From positions 62,001 through 126,000 of the IMG/VR virus record IMGVR_UViG_3300017917_003822: 64,000 nucleotides of DNA; one strand, 5' to 3'. The DNA comes from a virus. A model generated the notes under the pieces. The model did not search any database, was not told the origin of the DNA, and saw only the letters and a list, made by a program, of their open reading frames with translations. Both the position numbers and the translations under genes were made by a program. The number at the start of each line of letters is the position of its first letter. Position 1 is the stretch's first letter. This document shows, piece after piece, positions 52,381 through 60,910 of this stretch.

Positions 52381-53352
52381 ATGAGTAATTTAGACATCTT
52401 TAATCTAGACGCAGAAGCTTTCGTAACGAAAACAGCACAACAAGGCGAAAAAGACCTTGAATTTTACAAACCATATCCTGAAGATGGGAAGGATGGAGTT
52501 TACAAATCTTTAATCAGATTCGTACCGAATCCGGTAGATCCAGCTAAATCTAAAGTCCACAAATACTACGTGTATTTGAATGATCCGGTTAGCGGAAATG
52601 GATTTTCAGTAGACTGTCCGTCCACTGTAGGTAAGAAATCGGTTTTAAAGGATTTATTCTGGAAACTTAAGAATTCACATTCTGCAGCAGATCAGGAATT
52701 ATCTAAGAAATTTTCCAGAAAAGAGGATTTCTATTCATTAATTCAAGTTGTACAGGACAAGAACAAGCCTGAACTTGAAGGAAAAATTATGATCTTCAAA
52801 TTTGGTAAGAAAATAAATGACATGATCGAGGCACAATTACAGCCAGAATATGGTGACCCATGTAATCCTTTTGATCTTTTCGAAGGTAGAGAATTTGCAG
52901 TAAGCGTTAGAAAAGTTGGTGAGTGGAACAACTATGATCTTTGTTCATTCGTAGGTGAAAAGACTCCAATTAAAGTTAATGGGGTTCCTATGAAAAAGAC
53001 TCAGGAGGATATGAAAACGGTTCTTGATTATCTGAATGAGGGTCCTAAAAACCTAACAAGTTTCGACTATAAGGATTGGGATGATGAAATGACTGATAAA
53101 GTTATGAATGTAATCAGAAACACAGTTCCTGAACAAAGAGTGATCAATGAAATCATGGGTGGTGTGGCTTCTTCTAAATCAGCTCCATCTCCAGTAGCAA
53201 AGGAAACTTCTTCATCTGATATCTATAACGAGGTTTCTAATACTAAGGTTTCTGGACATACTGAAAGAGTAGAATCTCCAGTACAACAAGCTCCTAGTTC
53301 TTCTTCAACAAGTTCTCCGAATTCATTAGAGGATTTGTACGCTGATCTTTAA
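52381..53352 (+). CDS. 32: Single-stranded DNA-binding protein, gp32-like
   Basis: A 323-residue protein. KPYPEDGKDGVYKSLIRFVPN at 30-50 and KYYVYLNDPVSGNGFSVDCP match the start of the gp32-type core in T4-like phages. FYSLIQVVQDKNKPELEGKI continues the OB fold, and the phrase DPCNPFDLFEGREFAVSVRK is typical of gp32 relatives (N-P-F-D-x-x-x-G). The Cys/His zinc site of T4 gp32 is not evident. After residue 260 a Ser/Pro/Thr linker leads to an acidic tail (LEDLYADL), the protein-partner hook of such SSBs. It lies behind an extremely A-rich 60-base leader without the GATATATA motif and ends in a strong terminator, so it is probably a separate, strongly expressed unit. It coats ssDNA in replication and recombination. 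Confidence 0.75.
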   Translation: MSNLDIFNLDAEAFVTKTAQQGEKDLEFYKPYPEDGKDGVYKSLIRFVPNPVDPAKSKVHKYYVYLNDPVSGNGFSVDCPSTVGKKSVLKDLFWKLKNSHSAADQELSKKFSRKEDFYSLIQVVQDKNKPELEGKIMIFKFGKKINDMIEAQLQPEYGDPCNPFDLFEGREFAVSVRKVGEWNNYDLCSFVGEKTPIKVNGVPMKKTQEDMKTVLDYLNEGPKNLTSFDYKDWDDEMTDKVMNVIRNTVPEQRVINEIMGGVASSKSAPSPVAKETSSSDIYNEVSNTKVSGHTERVESPVQQAPSSSSTSSPNSLEDLYADL

Positions 53353-53369
53353 TAGATAATAAACTTAAT

Positions 53370-53402
53370 GGGGCGGTTCCTTAAGAAGGACTGCCCCTTT
53401 TT
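53370..53402 (+). terminator. Rho-independent terminator after the SSB gene
   Basis: A GC-rich hairpin starting GGGGCGG at 53370 pairs with the arm ending GCCCC at 53397 (about 11-12 pairs with one bulge and a G-T pair), followed by TTTTT. It lies 17 bases behind the SSB stop codon and just before the primase start. Confidence 0.85.
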
Positions 53403-53408
53403 ATTAAT

Positions 53409-54473
53409 ATGGAACTAGAAAAAATAGAGGATACAATAAGAACAATTCTTTCAAGAGAATTTAGCGATAATCCAGCTAAGCAAATCATATACAAAGCTGG
53501 GAATAGACTAAACTTCTCGTGTCCATATTGTGGGGATTCTCATGACGCTAGGAAGAAGAGAGGAAATTTCTACCTTGATACTCTGGGTTATAAGTGCTAT
53601 AATGGCGGATGTGGAATATTCAAGGATGTAATCACTTTTTTTAAGGATTTTTCCGTTTATGCCAAATTGAATGGAGACGAAAGAACCGAGATTAGAGGAA
53701 TCCTGGACGAGGGCAGAAATAAAAGGAGAAGCTCTTATGGAAAAATTGATATTAGCTATTTTTTTGATAATGACATAAGCGATGTTTTAATTGATAGATC
53801 CCAATTAATGGAAAAGCTTGGCCTGAGGGAAGTATACGGGTCTTCTATCCAGAGATATATCACCAGAAGAAACCAAAAATTGGATAAGAAATTTGCCTGG
53901 GATCCTAAGAGGGAAAAATTATTTCTGTTTAATCTAACTCCCGATGATAAAATATTGGGATTGCAGGTTAGAAATATGAATTCAATAAAGGGTTCCATGA
54001 AATATCTTACATACAAGCTTAGTGGTATATACGAGAAGCTTTTAAATGTGACAGATCCGCAACTACTGGAAAAAGCAAAATCGGTCGATCCAATATCGCA
54101 TGTTTTTGGTATAGGATCTTTGGATTTTTCCTCTGATATAACAGTATTTGAGGGTCCTATGGATTCTTGGTTTTGGAATAATTCCGTTGGGTTATGTTCT
54201 CTTGAAAATAAGTTCCCATTCGACGTGGATAATGTTAGATATTGGTATGATTGGGATAAGTCGGGGATAGAGAAATCAATGGATCTTTTAAGTAGAGGTG
54301 AAACGGTTTTCAATTGGGGTAAGTTTCTGGAAGAGAATGGAATATCAAAGAATAGGAAATGGGATTTAAATGATCTGGTGGTTCATTTGAGATCAACCGG
54401 AAAAAAGATTAAGAGATTGGATAATTATTTCACTAACGATGTACTCGACCTTAGATATTTTATTAACGAATAA
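53409..54473 (+). CDS. 61: DNA primase, gp61-like
   Basis: A 354-residue protein, close to T4 gp61 (342). The N-terminal zinc ribbon has Cys-38, Cys-41 (CPYCGDSHD), Cys-63 and Cys-68 (KCYNGGC). The TOPRIM core shows ITVFEGPMDSWF at 244-255 (Glu-248, Asp-252) and RYWYDWDKSG at 277-286 (D-x-D). Between them, KLFLFNLTPDDKILGLQVRN fits the strand leading into the catalytic core. It makes RNA primers for lagging-strand synthesis with a gp41-type helicase, which is not in this window. The start lies 7 bases behind the SSB terminator, so transcription must begin by read-through or in the terminator loop region. Confidence 0.8.
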   Translation: MELEKIEDTIRTILSREFSDNPAKQIIYKAGNRLNFSCPYCGDSHDARKKRGNFYLDTLGYKCYNGGCGIFKDVITFFKDFSVYAKLNGDERTEIRGILDEGRNKRRSSYGKIDISYFFDNDISDVLIDRSQLMEKLGLREVYGSSIQRYITRRNQKLDKKFAWDPKREKLFLFNLTPDDKILGLQVRNMNSIKGSMKYLTYKLSGIYEKLLNVTDPQLLEKAKSVDPISHVFGIGSLDFSSDITVFEGPMDSWFWNNSVGLCSLENKFPFDVDNVRYWYDWDKSGIEKSMDLLSRGETVFNWGKFLEENGISKNRKWDLNDLVVHLRSTGKKIKRLDNYFTNDVLDLRYFINE

Positions 54474-54480
54474 GAGAGAA

Positions 54481-54717
54481 ATGGAATCCGATTTAATGAA
54501 CGAGTGGGAATCTGAATTGGAAAAGTTGGGAAAACCTAAACTTAAATTTCCTTTGAAGGTCATAGAGTCAGATCTGGATAAGATTGATTTAAATTTCAAG
54601 GACCCCTCAGTATCGGAACCAAGGAAAAAAGAGATCAAAAATCCACAGGAGGTTAAAGTTGTAGATCTCGCAAAGAAAAGAAACACTAATAAAAAAGATA
54701 AAACAAAACTATTTTAA
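54481..54717 (+). CDS. Small charged protein between primase and UvsY
   Basis: A 78-residue, highly charged protein (start MESDLMNEWESELEKLGKPK, end KKRNTNKKDKTKLF). An ATG at 54439 would extend the frame, but it would overlap the primase by 35 bases, so the ATG 8 bases after the primase stop is chosen. The stop codon touches the next start (54718). No family is recognised. Acidic start and basic end suggest a disordered adaptor protein, perhaps for the recombination machinery. Confidence 0.5.
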   Translation: MESDLMNEWESELEKLGKPKLKFPLKVIESDLDKIDLNFKDPSVSEPRKKEIKNPQEVKVVDLAKKRNTNKKDKTKLF

Positions 54718-55164
54718 ATGTCAACAGGAGAAAGAGCAGATTTTAATAAGATATTCGAACAAGAAAGATTCGAATGGAAGGAGAAGATACAGACACTATC
54801 ACTCCAGATGAAAGATATAAAAACATTGGCTAAAGCTCAGGTTGATCTTTTTAGTCAGCGTCAGGTTCTTTTGGAGTACAGTTATAAACTTGCTTCGATT
54901 ATATCCAAATTAAGCTCTAAATACAGATCGGAAAAAGCTAAGAAGCTTAAGGATTATTCGGAGAATAATGATGTTAGATACGGATCCAATGAGAAAACAG
55001 TTTTAATTGAGGGTGACTTAACCGAGATATCCGAGAAGATAGAATTGGTAGAAAGTCATAGAAAATTCATAGATCAGACTATACAAACTGTCGACCATAT
55101 GCTATATGGGGTGAAAAGTAGAATAGCATTAGAGGATTATTTAAGAGGATCCACAGTAAAATAA
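54718..55164 (+). CDS. uvsY: UvsY-like recombination mediator
   Basis: A 148-residue helical protein, near T4 UvsY (137). IFEQERFEWKEKIQTLSLQM and the helix with LLEYSYKLASIISKLSSKYR are followed by EKAKKLKDYSENNDVRYGSNE, then EISEKIELVESHRKFIDQTI and the ending GVKSRIALEDYLRG. The middle K-x-x-x-L-x-D-Y and the late K-S-R-x-A-x-x-D motif agree with the UvsY plan (T4: A-I-K-S-R...I-x-D-M). UvsY loads the UvsX recombinase on gp32-covered ssDNA. Its place directly before the UvsW-like helicase supports the call. Sequence alone would give moderate confidence. Confidence 0.6.
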   Translation: MSTGERADFNKIFEQERFEWKEKIQTLSLQMKDIKTLAKAQVDLFSQRQVLLEYSYKLASIISKLSSKYRSEKAKKLKDYSENNDVRYGSNEKTVLIEGDLTEISEKIELVESHRKFIDQTIQTVDHMLYGVKSRIALEDYLRGSTVK

Positions 55165-55176
55165 ATATGTAATTAG

Positions 55177-56727
55177 ATGTTAAAATTTCAAGTTTCCGAA
55201 GATCAGCAGTGGATGATTTTGGTAGAATCTCCGGATGAGGTTGAGAAAAAACAAATTGATATTTCTCTAACTAAAAAAATCCACAACTTTTATTTTCATC
55301 CTCTCGTAAAAAAGAAGATATGGGATGGAAGTATCTGCTTTATAGAGAAGAAGGGTGGATTTTGGAAAGTTCCAATAGGTCTTTGGAGAGAGCTATTACA
55401 GATAGGGGAAGAGTACAACATAGAAATAGAAATAGTTGGCCTGGATAAGATAATTCTAAAAAGTCCAACTCTGGAGGAGTTTACTGAGTGGGTCAACGAT
55501 TTTTTTAAGGACGGTATTCTGGGTGATCCTAATAAAAAACCTAGAGATTATCAAATAGAAACAGCATGGAAGTTGATAAAGTATCGATATTCTGTTTCTG
55601 AAGTTGCAACATCTTCAGGTAAGACCTTAATCTCATTTATGATATTTGCATATTTGAAATCTAAGGGTCTCATAAGAAAATTTTTGATGATTGTACCCAA
55701 TACAAACTTAGTTTTCCAGGGCAGTGAGGATTTTATAGATTATGGACTGGATAGCCTGGGTGTTAAAATACAACAAATTGGAGGGGGAAGTAAGCTAAGA
55801 GATGGATGTGATATTATTATGGGTACCTTCCAGTCTCTTGTAAAACAAGGACCTGAATTTTTTGAGGAGATAGATTGTGTTTTCGTCGATGAGGCACACC
55901 ACACCAACAGCATGTCGATTAAAAAAATAGTTGCTCAGTGTATGCACTCCAAATGGAGATTTGGTTTAACTGGAACTCTGACTAAAAGAGGAACTGCTGA
56001 TTATTTAACAGTTCAGCAATTTCTTGGACCTCTAGTTGTTGAAATCCCGCCAAGTTTCCTTTTCGATAACAACTATGCAACTCCTGTTTCGATAAAGGTT
56101 GTTATAATGGATTGGTTGGAACCTGAATATAAGGAGAAGCTAGCAGAACTAAAACAAAACAACAAAGGCTCTGATAATAAGATAGAGGGTAACGAATTTT
56201 ATAACATAGAGAGAAAACTTGTTATCGAAAGCAAAAAAAGACTAAATTACGTTGTTGATTTTATAAATAAAACATCCAAGAATTCACTGGTTCTTTTCCA
56301 GTCAGTTAAGGATGAATACGGAAAGCAAATATGGAATTCATTAAGAGAAAAAAGCTCAGACAAGGAAGTTTTTTATGTTGACGGTGACACATCGGAAGCT
56401 CTGAGAGAGGAATATAAAACAAGGATGTCTAGTGGATCAAACAAAATACTTATAGCAACATACGGTACATTTTCTACCGGTATATCCATAAACAATCTGC
56501 ATAATATTTTTCTTGTTGAATCTTATAAGAGTGAAGTCCTAATTAAACAGAGTCTTGGTAGAGGTATGCGTAAAATGGACGGAAAGGAAAGGGTAAATGT
56601 AATAGATTTTGTTGATGACTTTAGTACGAAGGGATATCAAAATTATCTGATGCAACATGGTGATGCAAGAATACAGATCTATAGAAAGGAGTGTTTTGAT
56701 TATAAGATATTTAATGTCAAACTTTAA
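55177..56727 (+). CDS. uvsW: UvsW-like SF2 DNA helicase
   Basis: A 516-residue SF2 helicase, close to T4 UvsW (503). An N-terminal domain of about 110 residues (HPLVKKKIWDGSICFIEKKG is typical of UvsW) leads to motif Q RDYQ at 123-126. Motif I is ATSSGKT at 144-150, motif II VDEAHH at 237-242 and motif III LTGT at 264-267. The C-terminal motifs include FSTGISI and KQSLGRGMRK (motif VI). All ATPase parts appear intact. UvsW unwinds R-loops and branched DNA, shutting down origin-dependent replication late in T4 infection. It forms one unit with the UvsY-like gene, 12 bases upstream. Confidence 0.85.
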   Translation: MLKFQVSEDQQWMILVESPDEVEKKQIDISLTKKIHNFYFHPLVKKKIWDGSICFIEKKGGFWKVPIGLWRELLQIGEEYNIEIEIVGLDKIILKSPTLEEFTEWVNDFFKDGILGDPNKKPRDYQIETAWKLIKYRYSVSEVATSSGKTLISFMIFAYLKSKGLIRKFLMIVPNTNLVFQGSEDFIDYGLDSLGVKIQQIGGGSKLRDGCDIIMGTFQSLVKQGPEFFEEIDCVFVDEAHHTNSMSIKKIVAQCMHSKWRFGLTGTLTKRGTADYLTVQQFLGPLVVEIPPSFLFDNNYATPVSIKVVIMDWLEPEYKEKLAELKQNNKGSDNKIEGNEFYNIERKLVIESKKRLNYVVDFINKTSKNSLVLFQSVKDEYGKQIWNSLREKSSDKEVFYVDGDTSEALREEYKTRMSSGSNKILIATYGTFSTGISINNLHNIFLVESYKSEVLIKQSLGRGMRKMDGKERVNVIDFVDDFSTKGYQNYLMQHGDARIQIYRKECFDYKIFNVKL

Positions 56728-56737
56728 TTTTAATAAG

Positions 56738-56746
56738 GATATATAG
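56738..56746 (+). promoter_or_regulatory. Candidate late promoter, GATATATAG
   Basis: GATATATAG in the 36-base gap after uvsW, ending 17 bases before the start of the 175-residue gene. It would drive the tag-bearing genes and the ligase-NMNAT gene late, apart from the replication genes on its left. Confidence 0.5.
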
Positions 56747-56763
56747 AAAAATATGTTTTTATT

Positions 56764-57291
56764 ATGAATATTAAATCTTTCGATGATTTTATAGCCGAAA
56801 ATGAAGTTTATGGTGCTACAGGAAAAACTAAGTTCAGTTCATGGCTTAGAAACGTGAATGCCAGAGTTAAAGACTCGATGGGTGATTCATACTATTCTAG
56901 ATATTACGACGATCATAATGATCCTCATAAGACATCCAAAACTTTGGCTCAACTAATACCTGGAGCTATCCGACTTGTTACTGGTGCTGCTGCGGCAGTT
57001 TCTGATTTTTTCTTTAAAGGAGATAATAAAGAAAGCTTTTCTAAATTATCACGAGAAGATCTAAAATTAAGAAAAAAGGAAGTTGTTGATAAATGGGAGA
57101 GTGAAAATTTGGCATCGAAGAAAGTAACTGAGGAAGATGCTGAAAGATTCTATAAATCTGGAATATTGAGAGGTAAAAAATATTTCGGTAATGAGTATAA
57201 CCCAGCAAATCCTAAGAATAAGGACGAGGAAATGTATACCGATTATATTAATGATGTGATGGAGAGATACCACAAAAAATTAAAATCGTAA
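56764..57291 (+). CDS. Tagged protein of unknown function, possible internal virion protein
   Basis: A 175-residue protein starting MNIKSFDDFIAENEVYG. The first 14 residues resemble the capsid-targeting sequence of T4 internal proteins (pattern M-K-x-x-x-x-F-I-A-E). The rest is basic, with KTSKTLAQLIPGAIRLV, an Ala-rich helix (TGAAAAVSDFFFKG) and a Lys/Glu-rich C-terminal half (EDLKLRKKEVVDKWESE). No enzyme motif. The stop codon overlaps the next gene's start (ATG at 57291), so the two are coupled. Packaging into the head and ejection with DNA is inferred from the tag only. Confidence 0.5.
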   Translation: MNIKSFDDFIAENEVYGATGKTKFSSWLRNVNARVKDSMGDSYYSRYYDDHNDPHKTSKTLAQLIPGAIRLVTGAAAAVSDFFFKGDNKESFSKLSREDLKLRKKEVVDKWESENLASKKVTEEDAERFYKSGILRGKKYFGNEYNPANPKNKDEEMYTDYINDVMERYHKKLKS

Positions 57292-58226
57292 TGAATTTCG
57301 GTAAGGCTTTAAGATTTTCTGAATTTGTTCAATTGAATGAGGGTGGGGCTGCTATAAAAAGTTCTAGAAGAATCCGCGAAGACGAATTTCCGGGTACTCT
57401 TGACAACATAAAACAAAATCTTTTCCCTATTCTATCTATAGATCCGGTCAAACAAAACGATCAATATATCATAATAGGAAGCATAGGTAAAAAGAAAAAT
57501 CCGGATGATACTTCAGGGGATCTTGATTTGGGTTATGATAGTTCATGGTTTTCCAGAACCCATAATATCCCAGTAAAGGAGTCATCGTCATTTGTTTATA
57601 ATTTACTCTCTGAAAAGTTACCGGAGGTTCTTGGATTTAATCCCGAGATCAATTTTATGAAGGGATTAAATATAGTTAGTGTTGGTTGGCCTATTAAGGG
57701 GGATGTTAATAATGGGATAGTACAGTTAGATCTTATTCCAATATCAAGTATGGATTGGGCGGAGTTCATATATTATTCACCCAATTATAAAATAGGGGAA
57801 AGTAAATATAAATCTGCTCATAGAAACTGGCTTTTAGCTGCTATATTGGCATCAAGGAAAGAAATAATAGGCAATGATGATAATGGTGAAATTATGGACT
57901 ATAACTCTCCTGTATTGATTCTAAGTGATGGGTTATTTTGGCACACCAAATCTTATCGTGGAAAATTAAAAGATAGGCTTAAAAATCCAAAAAAAGTAGA
58001 GGGTAGCGAGAGATTTATTACTAGAGATCCACAGGAATTTATCGATTTTGCACTAGGAACTGGTTACAGTTTGAATGACGTCAAAACTTTTGAATCTCTA
58101 TTAAATATTATAAATTCTCCGGATTTTGAATTGAAAGAAAAATTACCAGAGATTAAGAGTAAATTTATAGAGTATCTAACTAGAGCTAATTTGGAGATAC
58201 CGGCCGAAATAAATCAAATACCTTAA
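57291..58226 (+). CDS. Pol-beta-type nucleotidyltransferase-like protein
   Basis: A 311-residue protein. An N-terminal tag (RFSEFVQLNEGG at 8-19) resembles those of its neighbours. The strand-loop YIIIGSIGKKKN at 59-70 is followed by SGDLDLGYD at 75-83 and VQLDLIPIS at 144-152. This gives the nucleotidyltransferase pattern G-S...D-x-D...D, with Gly-63, Ser-64, Asp-77, Asp-79 and Asp-147. Enzymes with this fold add nucleotides to RNA, proteins or small molecules. The helical C-terminal half (LNDVKTFESLLNIINSPDFE) has no recognised domain. The gene lies 26 bases before the ligase-NMNAT fusion and overlaps the 175-residue gene by one base. Joint action on RNA ends or NAD is possible but not shown. 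Confidence 0.5.
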   Translation: MNFGKALRFSEFVQLNEGGAAIKSSRRIREDEFPGTLDNIKQNLFPILSIDPVKQNDQYIIIGSIGKKKNPDDTSGDLDLGYDSSWFSRTHNIPVKESSSFVYNLLSEKLPEVLGFNPEINFMKGLNIVSVGWPIKGDVNNGIVQLDLIPISSMDWAEFIYYSPNYKIGESKYKSAHRNWLLAAILASRKEIIGNDDNGEIMDYNSPVLILSDGLFWHTKSYRGKLKDRLKNPKKVEGSERFITRDPQEFIDFALGTGYSLNDVKTFESLLNIINSPDFELKEKLPEIKSKFIEYLTRANLEIPAEINQIP

Positions 58227-58252
58227 AGTATAAAACAGTAAAGAATTTAGAC

Positions 58253-60313
58253 ATGTCAGGAATAAGTCATCTATATGATATCTATAATAAGAAGGGTAAA
58301 GAGTTTATTGATAATCTCTTCAATTCTTATGTGACCGTTAATGAAAAAATGGACGGATCAGCCTTTGTTTTCGAAAGAGATTTAGAAACTGGTAGATTTA
58401 TCTTTTATAAAAGGGACCAAAGAAACCCAATTACGTTGGTGGATAGGACCTTAATGAAATACTATGAAATTCCTATTCAGTACATAGAATCTTTACCTCC
58501 TCATATTATAAAGGAGATCCCGAGAGGTTGGAAATTTGGATTAGAGTATTTTGCAAATTTAAAGCCTGTTGAGATAGCATATGATAGATTACCAAAAAAT
58601 AATCTGATCTTATCTTACGTTCATCCAAAAGACGAGAACGGAAAACAAACAACGATACAAAACAAGGAAAAACTGGACACTTGGGCAGATTTGATTGGTG
58701 TGGAAAGACCTCCGATAGTTTTTCAGGGGTATCTTTCGGACGAACAGAAAGACAAGATTTTAGACTTTTTAAGAACCCCTTTTGATCAACTTGTCACAGA
58801 ATACAGAACAAAAAGTTTTGTTAGGTACATTATAGGTGTTCTGAACCCAGAAGCCAAGAATAGTGCTTTAAATAAAGATCTGGATAAACCCATTGAGGGA
58901 ATAGTATTTAGATTTGGTGAGGAGAATAACGAATCTGAGCCTATTCTTTCTAAAATGGTCGATCCGGTCTTTACTGAAATGGCTAAGGAAAAGTACAAGA
59001 AGAAAACTGAGGAAAAACCTAGTGATTTCTTGGGGATAACCATACTGGATGTGATGAATTTTATACTGGAGAGAGGAGTGGAAAGCTTCAATATCAGTGG
59101 AGACAGCGACGATGAGAGATACATCTCGTTTATATCTGACGTATTTTCAAAATTCCTAGATGAGTATGGGTACAAATATAAGGGTGCTGACTTTCAGGAA
59201 CCTGAATATCTTAAAAAGGATGAATTTAGATTAAATAGACCACTAATAAAAGACAAGAGAGTCCTTAGTTATCTTGAATCTGACGATTCCTACGAATCTT
59301 TGTTTAAGTTAATATTAAATTCCTTCAGAAAAATTAAAAAAAGAGCTGGTGGAATAATAACATCAGGAATAATAGATCAGTTTAATTTACTGGTTAAAGA
59401 TATACAGGGAGCAGTTTCTAGTAAATCTACACCAAAAATACAGGAATCACAGGTTCCTTCATTTCTGGACTTTAAGAAAAATAATCTCTCACTTAGAAAT
59501 ATTGACTATACAACATCAGAGAGTGAGGAATCTGATAAATCTGGTGATGAATTTGATCATTTCTATTCATATAACGAATTTATCTCTGCCTTAGAAACTC
59601 TTGACACTCAGGAAAAACCGAGCGAGATAGTGACGGAGGTCGAGGAGAATTTGGAAGAAAATAAAAAAAGTGAACTTCAGCCTGTTAATCTTCTCGTTGG
59701 TAGATTCCAGCCCTTCCATAACGGTCACCTCAAGATGATTAAAAAGATGGAGGAGGAAAATGAACTTCCTAGCATTATAGCGGTAGTCCATCCGGGTCAT
59801 AATAAATCTGGCAAAACACCATTTGACGTGGATCTAGTTTCTAAATATATGGAGACACTTGTTAGAGATAACCCAGGAAAGATATTGGGATATTTTATTG
59901 TCAATCGAGGGTTGCTTGGTGTAATATACGGAAAGGCCAAAGAACTTGGATACCTTGTTAAAGCTATTGCTGCTGGGGATGATCGTGTTGACGATTATAA
60001 TAAACAAGTGGAATATCTTAAAAAAGCTGGTGGCGATTTTCCGGAGGACATTAAAATAATCCAAACACAAAGATCAGGTAGCGGAACTGATGTGAGAGAT
60101 AAAATCGAAAGTGAAGATTTTGTTGCTTTTAAAAAAATGGTTCCCCCTGCTATATCCTCGTTTTATGAACAGCTGGTTTCTGCACAGAAGGGAAGAAGCA
60201 TCAAGGAATCCTCTGAGACTATCTATTACCTAAATGAATTCGGTGACGAGAAAACTCTGGAAGAAGTTCAGAACGAAATAAAAGAAAAAGAAATTAAAAA
60301 TAAGGAAGAATAA
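58253..60313 (+). CDS. Fusion: KxDG ligase-like domain plus NMNAT-like domain
   Basis: A 686-residue two-enzyme protein. N-terminal domain: VNEKMDGSAFVF at 29-40 is motif I of covalent nucleotidyltransferases (Lys-32 as the nucleotide-bearing residue). KFGLEYF at 94-100 fits motif III, KPIEGIVFRF at 212-221 motif IV, and SKMVDPVF around 233-240 motif V. This pattern is that of RNA ligases of the Rnl2 type. A helical part (260-400) and an acidic linker (415-475) follow. C-terminal domain: LVGRFQPFHNGHLKMI at 481-496 carries HxGH, and SGSGTDVRD at 608-616 the S-x-x-x-x-R motif, as in nicotinamide mononucleotide adenylyltransferases. The last 40 residues are charged. Single activities are secure at motif level; the substrate and whether they cooperate are unknown. 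No frameshift joins them. Confidence 0.7.
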   Translation: MSGISHLYDIYNKKGKEFIDNLFNSYVTVNEKMDGSAFVFERDLETGRFIFYKRDQRNPITLVDRTLMKYYEIPIQYIESLPPHIIKEIPRGWKFGLEYFANLKPVEIAYDRLPKNNLILSYVHPKDENGKQTTIQNKEKLDTWADLIGVERPPIVFQGYLSDEQKDKILDFLRTPFDQLVTEYRTKSFVRYIIGVLNPEAKNSALNKDLDKPIEGIVFRFGEENNESEPILSKMVDPVFTEMAKEKYKKKTEEKPSDFLGITILDVMNFILERGVESFNISGDSDDERYISFISDVFSKFLDEYGYKYKGADFQEPEYLKKDEFRLNRPLIKDKRVLSYLESDDSYESLFKLILNSFRKIKKRAGGIITSGIIDQFNLLVKDIQGAVSSKSTPKIQESQVPSFLDFKKNNLSLRNIDYTTSESEESDKSGDEFDHFYSYNEFISALETLDTQEKPSEIVTEVEENLEENKKSELQPVNLLVGRFQPFHNGHLKMIKKMEEENELPSIIAVVHPGHNKSGKTPFDVDLVSKYMETLVRDNPGKILGYFIVNRGLLGVIYGKAKELGYLVKAIAAGDDRVDDYNKQVEYLKKAGGDFPEDIKIIQTQRSGSGTDVRDKIESEDFVAFKKMVPPAISSFYEQLVSAQKGRSIKESSETIYYLNEFGDEKTLEEVQNEIKEKEIKNKEE

Positions 60314-60314
60314 G

Positions 60315-60857
60315 ATGGAAAAAATTATAACATTTGGACAATTCATAAATAACATGAATGAATCAGATGGTTTTGGTACTTCACCCTTTCTGCTAGAAAA
60401 AGTTAGTGACATATATCATTACTTTTTTAATCTGGATCAGGAAAAATCTGAGGATCAAATGGGATATCACTTAATTATAGGAAAATATTCAGACCAGGAA
60501 GTCATAGAAGGTCCAAAAAATTCATACTGTGTACTAACTATAAACCAGATTTCGCCTGAAGTTATAGATGATATAGCAGTTAAAAAAGAGGACGTTCCGC
60601 AAACTAACAAGGAAAAATTTAAGATGGGCGGAAATGATATATCTAGACTTATGGAATATGTTTTCAAATGTGTTACTAACTATCTGGAAGCAAATCCCAA
60701 GGTTACTAGAATATATGATGAAATGCAGGAAAATCTAGTTTTAGAGGGTAAAGGTGAATATATCGAGTATATGAAATCCATCGCAATTTCACAACTTGGT
60801 GGGAATTGGTCGATCCAACAGGGGGCATCCAAAATTTCAGTAATAATTAGCAGATAA
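60315..60857 (+). CDS. Tagged protein of unknown function
   Basis: A 180-residue protein starting MEKIITFGQFINNMNESDG, with the F-x-x-F-I-x-x-x-N-E tag. The body is mixed alpha/beta (GYHLIIGKYSDQEVIEG; YCVLTINQIS; SRLMEYVFKCVTNYLE), ending with strands (SIQQGASKISVIIS). No family is recognised. It begins 1 base after the ligase-NMNAT stop codon, so it is translated with it and may be a partner. A 53-base gap with an exact TATAAATA follows. Confidence 0.5.
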   Translation: MEKIITFGQFINNMNESDGFGTSPFLLEKVSDIYHYFFNLDQEKSEDQMGYHLIIGKYSDQEVIEGPKNSYCVLTINQISPEVIDDIAVKKEDVPQTNKEKFKMGGNDISRLMEYVFKCVTNYLEANPKVTRIYDEMQENLVLEGKGEYIEYMKSIAISQLGGNWSIQQGASKISVIISR

Positions 60858-60880
60858 CGAAACAAATTAAGAATACTAAG

Positions 60881-60888
60881 TATAAATA
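60881..60888 (+). promoter_or_regulatory. Candidate late promoter, exact TATAAATA
   Basis: TATAAATA is identical to the T4 late promoter -10 sequence read by the gp55 sigma factor. It ends 22 bases before the start of the histone H1-like gene. The other promoter candidates in the window use GATATATA instead. Confidence 0.55.
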
Positions 60889-60910
60889 TTAAATTTTAAA
60901 AAAGATCAAA

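Noticed and set aside
54439-54480. Longer start of the small gene after the primase
   Set aside because: It overlaps the primase by 35 bases, and the ATG at 54481 lies just after the primase stop.
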